Part shown: positions 7,306-15,019 of the stretch, piece after piece
Position numbering within the stretch: position 1 is the stretch's first letter
Layout: each line of letters opens with the position of its first letter
DNA from: a virus
Virus record (IMG/VR): IMGVR_UViG_3300010318_001167
Span: 1-35,982 of that record
Length of the DNA: 35,982 nucleotides
Direction: 5' to 3' (one strand)
Notes under the pieces: generated by a model
Databases searched by the model: none
What the model was told of the DNA's origin: nothing
What the model saw: the letters and a program-made list of their open reading frames with translations, nothing else
Program-made: the position numbers and the translations under genes

Positions 7306-7314
7306 TATTTATCA
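7306..7314 (-). promoter_or_regulatory. Late promoter motif TGATAAATA
   Basis: Exact TGATAAATA on the minus strand, ending directly before the stop of the gp41 gene at 7315. It restarts late transcription behind the early replication operon. Confidence 0.75.
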
Positions 7315-8697
7315 TTATAAGTCATTCTTTTTGAGGAACTCACGCATGTTCATGGCTTGTCCTATAGTGTCCTTTTGTTCCGGCTCTTTTGCTTTTATGG
7401 AATTGCCTCTTTTTAGTTGATCAACTAAACTTGTTGTTGTGATTGTGTCGGCATCTTCATCGCCTTCCTGTAAATCTTCTATTCTTAGTGTATCAGGATC
7501 AAATCTTAAATCCACTTTTGTGCCTACACCACTACTACTTCTTGTTTTCATAAACTGTATTTGATATCTACCCTTCTCTCGCATAGCATTACTTGTAAAA
7601 ATACCTACAACATTATCTGCTGTTTGTATTTTACTAATACCACCTGCTATGTGATGATGATCAAATTCTATTTCTTCTACTGCACCTCTGTTTAACTGTG
7701 AAGCAGTAACGAACAATAAGTCTCTTTCCACTGCTAAATTACGCAACTCCTCAGATACATATTTGTCCTTAATAAACAAATCACTACCACTTACTTTTGC
7801 ACTAATAGGCATCATCAAATCCAAATAATCCACAAGTAAACAATCTACTTTTTCACCACAGGATATTTCATATTCTCGCAAAAATACTCTGATATCATTT
7901 GCATTAACACCGTTAGGCATTTGTTTAACTCTTAATTTACCAGCACCTTTGGCTTTCATACGAACTTTTAAGTCTACATCATCCATATTACGCATAACTT
8001 CTTTTGTGCCATAACCAGATACCATACTATCTAATCTCATACTAATTAATTGCTCACTTAACTCTAAACTAATATAAACTACGTTCATACCTGCTAGAGA
8101 CCAATTTACTGCAAAGTTTTGTAAAAACAAACTTTTACCTGCACCAGAACCACCAGCAAAGATTGTCATCTCACCTCTGTTTAGTCCGCCATAAAGTTTA
8201 TGATCTATGCCTTTCCAGCCTGTGCTTACAGCACCTGCTTGATCTTTAATCCATTGTAACCTTTCCTTAGGATTTTCAAAATATTCTAAACCCAAGTCTT
8301 TAACTAGGCCTACTTGGCTTGCTTCTTTAATTTTGTTTTCCACAGTACCATAGTCTTGATTTTCCAGCAAGTCAGTACTTTCTATAATTGCTTTTTCCAA
8401 TGCTTTATGTCTACAAAATGTTTCAAACTCATTCATAAACCATTCATGATGATCAGGAGTTACGTTTGGAATAGGCTCTAAGGTTACTCCTGCGACCGCA
8501 CTTACTTGTTCTGGAGTAGGTATTGCATTAAAGTCTGTACTGTGAGAAACAAATAATTCAACTGCTTTTCTGTATTTCATATTGAAATATACAGGATTTA
8601 CAATATTTTGACACCTTGCGAATAAATCGGGATCACTAAGTAAGAATCTTAAAAATAATTCTTGTGTTTCTTCATTATATTGTTTTATATCTGCCAT
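7315..8697 (-). CDS. gp41: Replicative DNA helicase, T4 gp41-like (DnaB/RecA fold)
   Basis: A 460-aa protein of typical gp41 length. Residues 182-189 are the Walker A motif GGSGAGKS, residues 287-295 the Walker B strand LLVDYLDLM, and VKQMPNGVNANDIRVFL and SQLNRGA follow the DnaB-family pattern. The N-terminal 140 residues form the helical hexamerisation part. It unwinds DNA 5' to 3' on the lagging strand at the phage fork, working with the gp61 primase encoded upstream in the same operon. The start overlaps the SGNH-hydrolase gene by 13 bp, and a purine-rich Shine-Dalgarno (GAGATAAAG) lies within that gene. Confidence 0.95.
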   Translation of the reverse strand: MADIKQYNEETQELFLRFLLSDPDLFARCQNIVNPVYFNMKYRKAVELFVSHSTDFNAIPTPEQVSAVAGVTLEPIPNVTPDHHEWFMNEFETFCRHKALEKAIIESTDLLENQDYGTVENKIKEASQVGLVKDLGLEYFENPKERLQWIKDQAGAVSTGWKGIDHKLYGGLNRGEMTIFAGGSGAGKSLFLQNFAVNWSLAGMNVVYISLELSEQLISMRLDSMVSGYGTKEVMRNMDDVDLKVRMKAKGAGKLRVKQMPNGVNANDIRVFLREYEISCGEKVDCLLVDYLDLMMPISAKVSGSDLFIKDKYVSEELRNLAVERDLLFVTASQLNRGAVEEIEFDHHHIAGGISKIQTADNVVGIFTSNAMREKGRYQIQFMKTRSSSGVGTKVDLRFDPDTLRIEDLQEGDEDADTITTTSLVDQLKRGNSIKAKEPEQKDTIGQAMNMREFLKKNDL

Positions 8698-9437
8698 CTT
8701 TTCTTTATCTCATTGTATATATATCTAAAAATTATGTCATGACCTGCTTCGTTTGGATGGCCATCGTCAGCACTTTCTTCATTGCCTTTTGCTATATCTG
8801 TTAAAAATCTATCACAAATTATAGATTCGTCTATCATTTTATATAATTCCTTACAAAATATATTATTTGATATTCTTTGCCTGGAACCTTTAAAATAAAA
8901 TCTAGGTAAACATCTTGCTGATAGTCCTACCTGTAAAAGTTTAATTCCTTTTTGTTTACAATAATTTTGTAATAAAATTATATTTTTAAAATATTTTATA
9001 GTTTCTGTTAAATCTGATTCAACAAAAGATTTATACTGATTAAATACTTTTCTTTCTGTTTCAGTATCTGTTGTAATTTTATCTAAATCATCTATAGTAT
9101 AATTTGTCAAACTTATATCATAAAGTACATTTTCTACATTATTAATATATCCTACCCATAATTTATTTGTTGTATTAAACCATTCTCCTCTATTAGGTGT
9201 AGGGTGCTGTACTACTAGTATTGTACTGTTTAAATGTATTCCTTTATTTTTTTCAAAATATTCAATAGAAGTCCTAACAACTCTATCGTTAGATGCTCCT
9301 TCAACGGCTAAATTAACAACATTTGTAAATTCTTTTGTGTGGTTAAAACGACTAGGCCATACCCAATCTGGAGCCATACTATTTTCGGAGTCTTTATGTC
9401 CAAAAGTAAAACTACAACCGTTTGCTACTAATTTCAT
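8685..9437 (-). CDS. SGNH/GDSL-type hydrolase
   Basis: A 250-aa protein with the SGNH blocks in order: GCSFTFG at residues 7-13 (block I, nucleophile Ser9), NLAVEGASNDRVVR at 42-55 (Gly and Asn blocks), and DDGHPNEAGH near 224-233, whose D225-x-H227 gives the catalytic Asp/His. Family members are esterases or acyl/acetyl hydrolases acting on lipids or glycans; the substrate here is unknown. No signal peptide is seen, so it acts in the cytoplasm or within virions. It sits between primase and helicase in the early operon, starting ATG right after the TAA of the small membrane protein. Confidence 0.8.
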   Translation of the reverse strand: MKLVANGCSFTFGHKDSENSMAPDWVWPSRFNHTKEFTNVVNLAVEGASNDRVVRTSIEYFEKNKGIHLNSTILVVQHPTPNRGEWFNTTNKLWVGYINNVENVLYDISLTNYTIDDLDKITTDTETERKVFNQYKSFVESDLTETIKYFKNIILLQNYCKQKGIKLLQVGLSARCLPRFYFKGSRQRISNNIFCKELYKMIDESIICDRFLTDIAKGNEESADDGHPNEAGHDIIFRYIYNEIKKRWQI

Positions 9438-9596
9438 TTAATGTCCTACATGTGCTCCAAACAAATATCCCAAAAAGAAAACTATTGGTCCTAATATTAA
9501 TAAGTCTACTGCCCAATGTAGTGCAATAGATAATGTAACTATTTCTTTCCAATGTACCTTACATACATTTGCCCAATGCCTAATTTTTTCTCTCAT
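9438..9596 (-). CDS. 52-aa small membrane protein
   Basis: ATG at 9596 to TAA at 9438. The ATG overlaps the primase stop (TTATGA), and the TAA touches the ATG of the SGNH gene. Residues 1-20 are basic and Trp-containing (MREKIRHWANVCKVHWKEIV), followed by a hydrophobic stretch of about 27 residues (TLSIALHWAVDLLILGPIVF and onward) that forms one transmembrane helix or a hairpin. The exact stop/start coupling on both sides supports translation. Function unknown; membrane tethering or host-envelope change are possibilities. Confidence 0.7.
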   Translation of the reverse strand: MREKIRHWANVCKVHWKEIVTLSIALHWAVDLLILGPIVFFLGYLFGAHVGH

Positions 9597-10570
9597 AACA
9601 TTTTTGCCTTTACTTCTATTTTAAGTTTATTGTTTGTTGCATGTTTAATTATACTACTAACTGTTGCCAATCTTCCATACATATTAACCGCATCTGCGGC
9701 ATCTTTACAATCCACATGCCAAGGTGGGAAACTTACTTCCCACCCTAGTTCAGCGGCCTGCATAATTAAATCTTTGCCTGCTTCGTCCCTGTCAGGACAT
9801 ACTATAATTCTTTTGCCTAATTTTTCTATTAGATGTGCCTGCTCAGGGCCAATACTATTGCCTTGTATTGCTATTCCATCTATCATTATAGCATCAAATA
9901 CGCCTTCTGTCACTATAACAATTTCTCTTTCTGTGTCTGCAAACTTATCTACATTAAAAACATATCCTGATTGCATATTATGTAAATATTTAGGAGTTGT
10001 TTTATCTGGAGGAGCAATATGTCTTGCTGTCCAGCCAACTAACTCGCCGTTATAGGTAAAGGGGACCACTAATCTCTGCTTGTATAACTTTTCATTAAAG
10101 TATAGCAGTGGATATAGACCAAGTAGTCCTCTTTGTTCTGCATATTGTTTAATAGCATGATCGTCATCTAAATCATCTACTGTAACAACATTGTCTGGTA
10201 AATCTATTGTATTAAATTTTGCTATGGAATACACATAATCAGAAGTATTTTCTGTTTCTAATTCTTCTGTGTATTTTAAGAGTTCAATTGTGACTTTATG
10301 TACATCTTCTTCAGTTGCACCTAGTCTGGTTGCTAAGTCTTTATACTTTTTACCTAAGGTAGGGTTAGGTTCCCAACCAGTAGTAAAGCCACAATTAAAA
10401 CAATTATAGGATATTTTTGCTCCTGTAGTTATAAGTCCGCCACGTTTTCTTTTATCACTACACATTGGACAATCCATTGTGTTCCAGCCACTAGGAGTTT
10501 TACCTGTTCTAACTGGCAAATTATCTAAAAGGAGGCGATGTACACTCTCAACTAAAAAGTCTATATCCAT
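9593..10570 (-). CDS. gp61: DNA primase, T4 gp61-like
   Basis: A 325-aa protein with an N-terminal zinc ribbon (C34, C37, C57, C60) and a TOPRIM core: VTEGVFDA around E222 and CPDRDEAG at 258-265. It makes RNA primers for lagging-strand synthesis as partner of gp41. It has no Shine-Dalgarno; instead a sigma70-like promoter places its -10 hexamer 6 bp before the ATG at 10570, predicting an mRNA that begins at or near the start codon. It heads the operon primase, membrane protein, SGNH hydrolase, gp41. Confidence 0.93.
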   Translation of the reverse strand: MDIDFLVESVHRLLLDNLPVRTGKTPSGWNTMDCPMCSDKRKRGGLITTGAKISYNCFNCGFTTGWEPNPTLGKKYKDLATRLGATEEDVHKVTIELLKYTEELETENTSDYVYSIAKFNTIDLPDNVVTVDDLDDDHAIKQYAEQRGLLGLYPLLYFNEKLYKQRLVVPFTYNGELVGWTARHIAPPDKTTPKYLHNMQSGYVFNVDKFADTEREIVIVTEGVFDAIMIDGIAIQGNSIGPEQAHLIEKLGKRIIVCPDRDEAGKDLIMQAAELGWEVSFPPWHVDCKDAADAVNMYGRLATVSSIIKHATNNKLKIEVKAKML

Positions 10571-10576
10571 AGTATT

Positions 10577-10605
10577 ATTATACAGGATATAATGTTAAAA
10601 GTCAA
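10577..10605 (-). promoter_or_regulatory. Early sigma70-like promoter of the primase operon
   Basis: Minus-strand TTGACT (10600-10605), 17-bp spacer, TATAAT (10577-10582). Six bases separate the -10 box from the ATG at 10570. Confidence 0.85.
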
Positions 10606-11763
10606 CTAGTTTCTTATTAAGACTTGGCTTATATTACCTGATGTTGGCGTATGTAAAATTCTGATCCAGTTTGCATTGATATTATAATTTTTAGTAATAA
10701 TATTAGATGCAGGTTTTTTATATGTGCCTGCAGAAATACCAACGTTTGCTATGCTTTGACCACTTAAGGTATAGTCCATTCCTGCTAATCTTAATTGATA
10801 TGTTTTAGTATTTGCATCAGTATCTTCTGTTGAAACAACACTTGCTACTACATTTGCATTTGTATTTCCTGCTAAATTTATAAGAGATACAACATTTGCT
10901 AATGTGGTTGCTGATGATAAATTTATATTTGAAGAATTAATTTCAGTATTACTATTTTCATTATCTGTAATTATTATAGACTGTAATCCTAAACTAGTAA
11001 CATTTCCTGTACTTGTCTGTATATTACTATCAGTAATAATAATATTACCTGTTGTTAAAAATTTATGATATACCTGTATATTACTTTCTAAAGTTACCCA
11101 ATCAGTACTTAAATTATTAGTACTTGGTACACTTTCAACTAGACTAGCCTGTACATCTATATTACCTGTATATGCATCAGGGTAGATTGCTATAGAATGT
11201 AATGCATTTGGAAAGTTTCTATCTTGATTACCTGAAAAAGCACTTGTTGTAAAAACATTTGCTGGATCACCATCTGTTGTTGATGCTACTTGTAAAAATG
11301 TGTTTGCACTTTGAGTTGGTGTTGGAGATTGATCTATTTGTTCTGTAATCTGTATGTCAAAAACTAATCCATTATTTTGGTCTGAATATACAGGCTTGTC
11401 TATACCTGAAACATCTTGTTTTGCTATGTAAATTCTGTATAATCCTGCTGTAACGTTTCTTAAGTCACCTTCATCTAAAACTAACTTTACTTGTCCTACG
11501 TTACTGGTATGTTCTAAAAGTTTATAAAATAATCTTCTTTTAGTTGTAGGATTTATGAGATACGCACTTAAGGTATCACTAAAAACATTTTGTAATTTTC
11601 TATCTCTGTTCCTAATACTGAACAGTAATTCGTTTGTTAACCCTTTATGGGCAATTAATTTTCTATTATTCATAGGTCTGTTATCCACGTATAGGCCATC
11701 AGTACCAATAACTAAGTCAATATTGTTATCATATAAGTATAATTTGTGGTCGTTTTGGCTCAT
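10606..11763 (-). CDS. Late structural protein, possible baseplate/fibre component
   Basis: A 385-aa protein. The first 115 residues (from DNNIDLVIGTDGLYVDNRP to GLYRIYIAK) form a compact domain that recalls the N-terminal beta domain of baseplate upper proteins, where inputs are written as ranges and bounds on a fibre. The remaining 270 residues are Asn/Ser/Thr-rich with alternating hydrophobics (NIIITDSNIQTSTGNV and similar), typical of repetitive beta structure in tail fibres and whiskers. A late promoter (11785-11793) lies 22 bp upstream. No enzyme motif is visible. The virion role is well supported by composition and promoter; the precise position in the tail is a guess. Confidence 0.6.
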   Translation of the reverse strand: MSQNDHKLYLYDNNIDLVIGTDGLYVDNRPMNNRKLIAHKGLTNELLFSIRNRDRKLQNVFSDTLSAYLINPTTKRRLFYKLLEHTSNVGQVKLVLDEGDLRNVTAGLYRIYIAKQDVSGIDKPVYSDQNNGLVFDIQITEQIDQSPTPTQSANTFLQVASTTDGDPANVFTTSAFSGNQDRNFPNALHSIAIYPDAYTGNIDVQASLVESVPSTNNLSTDWVTLESNIQVYHKFLTTGNIIITDSNIQTSTGNVTSLGLQSIIITDNENSNTEINSSNINLSSATTLANVVSLINLAGNTNANVVASVVSTEDTDANTKTYQLRLAGMDYTLSGQSIANVGISAGTYKKPASNIITKNYNINANWIRILHTPTSGNISQVLIRN

Positions 11764-11784
11764 AATAAACTCTTTATATTGTAC

Positions 11785-11793
11785 TATTTATCA
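11785..11793 (-). promoter_or_regulatory. Late promoter motif TGATAAATA
   Basis: Exact TGATAAATA on the minus strand upstream of the structural gene starting at 11763. It is back-to-back with the plus-strand late promoter at 11802. Confidence 0.75.
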
Positions 11794-11801
11794 ATATTTA
11801 T

Positions 11802-11809
11802 TATAAATA
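11802..11809 (+). promoter_or_regulatory. Plus-strand late promoter TATAAATA
   Basis: Perfect T4 late octamer TATAAATA on the plus strand, eight bases past the divergent minus-strand motif. It ends 5 bp before the GTG at 11815. Confidence 0.75.
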
Positions 11810-11814
11810 GTTTT

Positions 11815-12195
11815 GTGGAGAAAGAAGAACTTATCAAACAAACAGAAGAACGATATCCGTTCCTAACCGGCATCAAATACGGTGAGAATGAATACATAGG
11901 TATCGTCATCAATCACGATAATAGTATTTTAACATTTTACGATTTAGATAAAATCCCAAACAACGAAATAAGAAAACAGTTTTTAGAATTAGGTGAAACT
12001 TGGTGGTGGGAATCAAATAGGCAGTTACCGATAGATATATTTTTATTTCATGAAATGAAACCTTATAAAAATCTTTTAAGAACTTTTGTAATGAAAGATA
12101 TAGAAATTATATTTGGTCCAATGACCTCTTTACAGAATTTAATTAAGAAAAGAATAAAAAGACGTGGGATTCAACTAGTTAGAAAACTAGACTAA
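11815..12195 (+). CDS. Only plus-strand gene; conserved-looking protein of unknown function
   Basis: I place the start at the GTG at 11815 (126 aa, VEKEELIKQTEERYPFLTG...). Upstream in-frame codons run back through the divergent promoter and into the opposite gene, and TATAAATA ends 5 bp before this GTG with no Shine-Dalgarno, so a leaderless late mRNA is predicted. The protein has a compact alpha/beta look, with GETWWWESNRQLPIDIF near 58-74 and a basic tail (KKRIKRRGIQLVRKLD). I recall related hypotheticals in marine T4-like phages, with no known role. Its stop overlaps that of the convergent DnaE-like gene by 3 bp. Confidence 0.7.
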   Translation: MEKEELIKQTEERYPFLTGIKYGENEYIGIVINHDNSILTFYDLDKIPNNEIRKQFLELGETWWWESNRQLPIDIFLFHEMKPYKNLLRTFVMKDIEIIFGPMTSLQNLIKKRIKRRGIQLVRKLD

Positions 12196-12761
12196 CTTTC
12201 ACATAATAGATTTAATTGTACGATAATAGCCAAAGCATAACCATAACTATGTGACTTCTTAAAGAAGTATGTACCATCATTTGGTTTTATCCATACATCT
12301 TCCTCTATTACCTTCCAATCCTTTCCCACCAAATGTCTTTTACCGGGTCTAATCATTGCAAGTATCATTGCTAATTCCTCAAGACTTGTAGGAGGATGTT
12401 GTTTTACTATATCCCAATGATTACTTATATGAAATAATTGTTCTACAATTTCCTTATGCTTGAATAGTTCCCACATAGGTTGTGTGTTAATTAGTTTATC
12501 CAGATGTGTTTCGTCTTTTATCCCTTCATAGATGTGATTGTTAAGAAAGTCTACCTTAAACCAACCTTCTTCTTCTGCTTCTTTGTGATCTATTGTACTG
12601 TAACCTTCTAAAGGAAACTTAGGAATGTTTTGAAAGTAGACACCAGTATTGTGTTTGGTAAACTTACCATCCTTTTCAATACTTGCAGAAGTGTGATTAA
12701 CTAACTTGAGAAAGTCATCTCTGTTAGCCATATCAATATCTACATCAAAATCAATCTTCAC
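12192..12761 (-). CDS. Miniature DnaE (DNA polymerase III alpha)-like protein
   Basis: A 189-aa protein from a GTG at 12761 (GGAG upstream). Several bacterial DnaE signatures occur in the right order at reduced spacing. DFDVDIDMANRDD (4-16) resembles the catalytic-Asp motif DFDVDF...RD. FKVDFLNN (68-75) resembles KFDFLGL. LAMIRPGK (134-141) resembles LALFRPGP. FFKKSHSYGYALAIIVQ (166-182) resembles FNKSHSAAYALVSYQ. The PHP domain, most of the palm and the clamp- and DNA-binding C-terminal parts are missing, so it cannot be a standard polymerase. I recall close relatives annotated as hypothetical in marine T4-like phages. It is the last gene of the long early operon and overlaps the MazG-like gene by 11 bp. 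A role in replication or in interfering with the host polymerase is inference. Confidence 0.6.
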   Translation of the reverse strand: MKIDFDVDIDMANRDDFLKLVNHTSASIEKDGKFTKHNTGVYFQNIPKFPLEGYSTIDHKEAEEEGWFKVDFLNNHIYEGIKDETHLDKLINTQPMWELFKHKEIVEQLFHISNHWDIVKQHPPTSLEELAMILAMIRPGKRHLVGKDWKVIEEDVWIKPNDGTYFFKKSHSYGYALAIIVQLNLLCES

Positions 12762-13011
12762 TAAACAATAAACTCCACTTCATTAGTTTTTCTTTTTTAA
12801 TTTTTTTACGTTCTTCAATTTGTTCTTCGCTGACAAGACCACTATGTTTCATAATATCAATCATACACATAACATCACCAATCTCATCTTGCAAATTACT
12901 TATATCTTCTGGGCAACTATCCTTTTCAAATCTAATAAGTTTACTACATGCCTGACTAAGTTCAGCACATTCTTCCATTGTTATTACTAACATTTCTTGT
13001 CTTTTATTCAT
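12751..13011 (-). CDS. MazG-like NTP pyrophosphohydrolase 1
   Basis: An 86-aa all-alpha protein with the EExxE...ExxD pattern of MazG-like nucleotide pyrophosphatases: E13-E14-x-x-E17 (MEECAELSQ) and DEIGDVMCMID at 42-52, with E43 and D46 as metal ligands. Such enzymes hydrolyse NTPs or dNTPs to monophosphates, cleaning non-canonical nucleotides or lowering signalling nucleotides; phage versions are linked to nucleotide-pool control. Shine-Dalgarno AAGGAAG. The start abuts the stop of a second MazG-like gene directly upstream. Confidence 0.75.
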   Translation of the reverse strand: MNKRQEMLVITMEECAELSQACSKLIRFEKDSCPEDISNLQDEIGDVMCMIDIMKHSGLVSEEQIEERKKIKKEKLMKWSLLFSED

Positions 13012-13316
13012 TATTCTTCCTTAACAAATATTCCATCTACCATACGACCTTTTCTGTCTTTTATATCGTTGTATGCTACTGCTAAACATTCTTCTAATGT
13101 TGTGCCTTCCCTTTTAGCAATATTAATTAAAATAACTAAGCAGTCTCCTATATCATCTTTAACATCTGTACCTTTACAAACACTATCAGATAATTCTCCA
13201 ACCTCTTGTATTAATTTTAACACTTGATCTTTACTTGTTGCGCCATCTATAAGATTTCTATCAACGTGCCATTTTTCTGTTAATTCTATTAATTCGGGCA
13301 TATTCCAAAATTCCAT
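13011..13316 (-). CDS. MazG-like NTP pyrophosphohydrolase 2
   Basis: A 101-aa protein from the ATG at 13316, chosen because AAGGAG sits 7 bp upstream; an ATG at 13331 would absorb that site into the coding region. QEVGELSDSVCKG (37-49) and DVKDDIGDCLVILIN (51-65) give the helix pair and acidic ligands (E38, E41, D55, D58) of the all-alpha NTP-PPase fold. It is tandem with another MazG-like gene but clearly diverged in sequence (N-terminal FWNMPELIELTEKW extension, C-terminal DRKGRMVDG). The two may act on different nucleotides. Confidence 0.7.
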   Translation of the reverse strand: MEFWNMPELIELTEKWHVDRNLIDGATSKDQVLKLIQEVGELSDSVCKGTDVKDDIGDCLVILINIAKREGTTLEECLAVAYNDIKDRKGRMVDGIFVKEE

Positions 13317-13327
13317 TCTATTCTCCT

Positions 13328-14032
13328 TCATATTCCTGCAACCTCACATGCATTTTTTACTTCTACTACTTCTTCTTTATTGTTTGCAAACTGTTTCATC
13401 CAAAACGTTGCATCAATTATGTGTTCTATCATTTTAACCTGTTCATCGCTAAACTTTACTAATAACTCATCTCCTGATTTGCAAAGATAAATCATCCAGG
13501 GAGATATTTTTGCACTTCTAATATCGTGTACTGCTCTAGAAGATGAAACTTCTTTAAAATAATCTTGCCAAGGTTTATTATTTTCTTTAGCCCAACTGTC
13601 AAGATAAATGATTGTTCTTTCTAATGCCTTCATTCCGGGTTCTTTTTTTACATATACTAATAAAAATTCGTCATAAAGACTATCCTTGTGCCAATCTGCT
13701 AATTTTTTACCTTCCTTTATAAGCCATTCTGCAAATTGTTCTGGATTTAAATATTCGTTTGTTACACAACTTCTACCAAACTTTACAAACCCTTCATAGT
13801 ATTGGCTTTTTACAAAATCTTCATAAGTTTTTGGTTTAGTGGCCGCTGTGTTCATTTCATAAAACATTTGAAAAACTCTATAACCTAATCTTGTATGTGT
13901 TAAATCTTTATCTGCCATACGTCTTTTCTTAACACACATATGAACACTAAGAGTTCGTTCACCCTTAAAACTTTTTCCACACCATTTACATGTGAAATTA
14001 TTTTCCAAAAATGTCTCTGATTGATTTGTCAT
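13328..14032 (-). CDS. Zinc-finger protein of marine T4-like phages, function unknown
   Basis: A 234-aa protein. The N-terminus has a C2HC-type finger (C15, C18, H31, C33 in FTCKWCGKSFKGERTLSVHMC), followed by a basic patch (VKKRR) and a long helical domain rich in Trp/Tyr/Lys. The first codons overlap the upstream gene by 35 bp. The finger suggests nucleic-acid or protein binding. I recall similar conserved proteins in cyanophages, always without assigned function. Its place among replication and nucleotide genes suggests an early intracellular role, not a virion one. Confidence 0.65.
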   Translation of the reverse strand: MTNQSETFLENNFTCKWCGKSFKGERTLSVHMCVKKRRMADKDLTHTRLGYRVFQMFYEMNTAATKPKTYEDFVKSQYYEGFVKFGRSCVTNEYLNPEQFAEWLIKEGKKLADWHKDSLYDEFLLVYVKKEPGMKALERTIIYLDSWAKENNKPWQDYFKEVSSSRAVHDIRSAKISPWMIYLCKSGDELLVKFSDEQVKMIEHIIDATFWMKQFANNKEEVVEVKNACEVAGI

Positions 14033-14480
14033 CGTATCCGTGTGCTTCTGCTAATTCTTTTAACTCTTCTTTACTGTTTATTTCTATTAAATTATTAATA
14101 TCCTCTGCTTTCATATGTGGATATATACTGTATATAAAATCAAATACTTTATTATTTTTCTTTTTTGCGTTAGGCGGTTTTAAAAAAGGATGAAATTGTA
14201 TTTTACCTACACCACATGCTGTAAATAATAACCATTGCAATTCTGGGTGCTGTGGTATTTTGTATTCAACTTTATGATATCTATTAAGTAATTCATTTGT
14301 CATATAGATATAATTTGCGGCATCTCTACCTTGTACACTACTGCAATATCTCATCATCATCCAGGCACTAAATGCCTTCTTTTGTTCAGCACTAAGATTA
14401 ATATAGAAATTTCTATCCTTTTTATCTATTGCCGCCATTACATCTTTTAAAGGCAAGGCTGGATTCTTTTTAGGGGACAT
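13998..14480 (-). CDS. Conserved early protein; clamp-loader small subunit possible
   Basis: A 160-aa, basic, mostly helical protein (MSPKKNPALPLKDVMAAIDKK...). The block FYINLSAEQKKAFSAWMMMRYCSS followed by a TNELLNR segment and HPELQWLLFTACG distantly recalls the way T4 gp62-type clamp-loader subunits are written in marine phages (wing-like helices, Asn-rich turn). The match is too weak to assign; gp44 and gp43 are not in this window. AAGGAG precedes the ATG at 14480, which overlaps the apt stop. Treat it as an early-operon protein of unknown function. Confidence 0.6.
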   Translation of the reverse strand: MSPKKNPALPLKDVMAAIDKKDRNFYINLSAEQKKAFSAWMMMRYCSSVQGRDAANYIYMTNELLNRYHKVEYKIPQHPELQWLLFTACGVGKIQFHPFLKPPNAKKKNNKVFDFIYSIYPHMKAEDINNLIEINSKEELKELAEAHGYDDKSIRDIFGK

Positions 14481-15019
14481 TATTCTCCTTTAAACTCAAT
14501 AAGTGTATTAACATTATAACCTTCGTTCTCTATTATAGCACTTCCTCCTAAATCGGGCAAGTCTATTACGGCCAAAATTAAAATATTTTCTTTAGGTATA
14601 TTCCAACATTGACAAATTAAACTTGCTAATGCTTTTGCTGTACCACCTGTAGCAATTAAATCATCTATAATTACAATTTTATCACTAGGTTTCAAATCAG
14701 AGTTTTGTTGTATATGAATTGTTGATTTTCCATACTCTAAACTATAATCTCTTTGGTAAGTTGGATTAGGTAATTTACCTGGCTTACGAGCAAGTATTAG
14801 AGGAAGTTCCATATCTCTAGCAATAGGACTAGCAAATAAAAAGCCTCTGCTTTCTATTGCTACAATTTTTGTAGCATTAAACATCATACATACAGCAGTC
14901 ATATCAATAAGTGCTTTATTGAAGGCTTCTGGGCTTTCTAGCATACTTGTTATATCTCTAAATTGTATACCTTCTTTAGGAAAGTTAGGTACTGTTCTTA
15001 TAGTGTCTTTTATATTCAT
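14480..15019 (-). CDS. apt: Adenine phosphoribosyltransferase
   Basis: A 179-aa protein, the usual Apt length. The ATG at 15019 overlaps the metK stop as ATGA, with GGAAG upstream. It contains VPNFPKEGIQFRDIT (Apt N-terminal signature), AIESRGFLFASPIA and the PRPP-binding loop IVIIDDLIATGGTA (115-128). It converts adenine and PRPP to AMP and pyrophosphate in the cytoplasm. Tight coupling to metK suggests recovery of the adenine released when SAM-derived by-products are cleaved; that link is inference. Confidence 0.93.
   Translation of the reverse strand: MNIKDTIRTVPNFPKEGIQFRDITSMLESPEAFNKALIDMTAVCMMFNATKIVAIESRGFLFASPIARDMELPLILARKPGKLPNPTYQRDYSLEYGKSTIHIQQNSDLKPSDKIVIIDDLIATGGTAKALASLICQCWNIPKENILILAVIDLPDLGGSAIIENEGYNVNTLIEFKGE

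Noticed and set aside
9552-10055. A 167-codon plus-strand frame opposite the primase gene
   Set aside because: It lies fully antisense to a well-supported primase, has low-complexity Ser/Leu/Ile composition, no promoter or Shine-Dalgarno, and no motif.
12175-12190. Short inverted repeat CTAGTT-AGAA-AACTAG as terminator of the plus-strand gene
   Set aside because: Only 6 bp, AT-rich, inside the coding end, and no T run after it.
13998-14480. Firm assignment as clamp-loader small subunit gp62
   Set aside because: Only a loose resemblance in one block; no partner genes in the window and no diagnostic motif.
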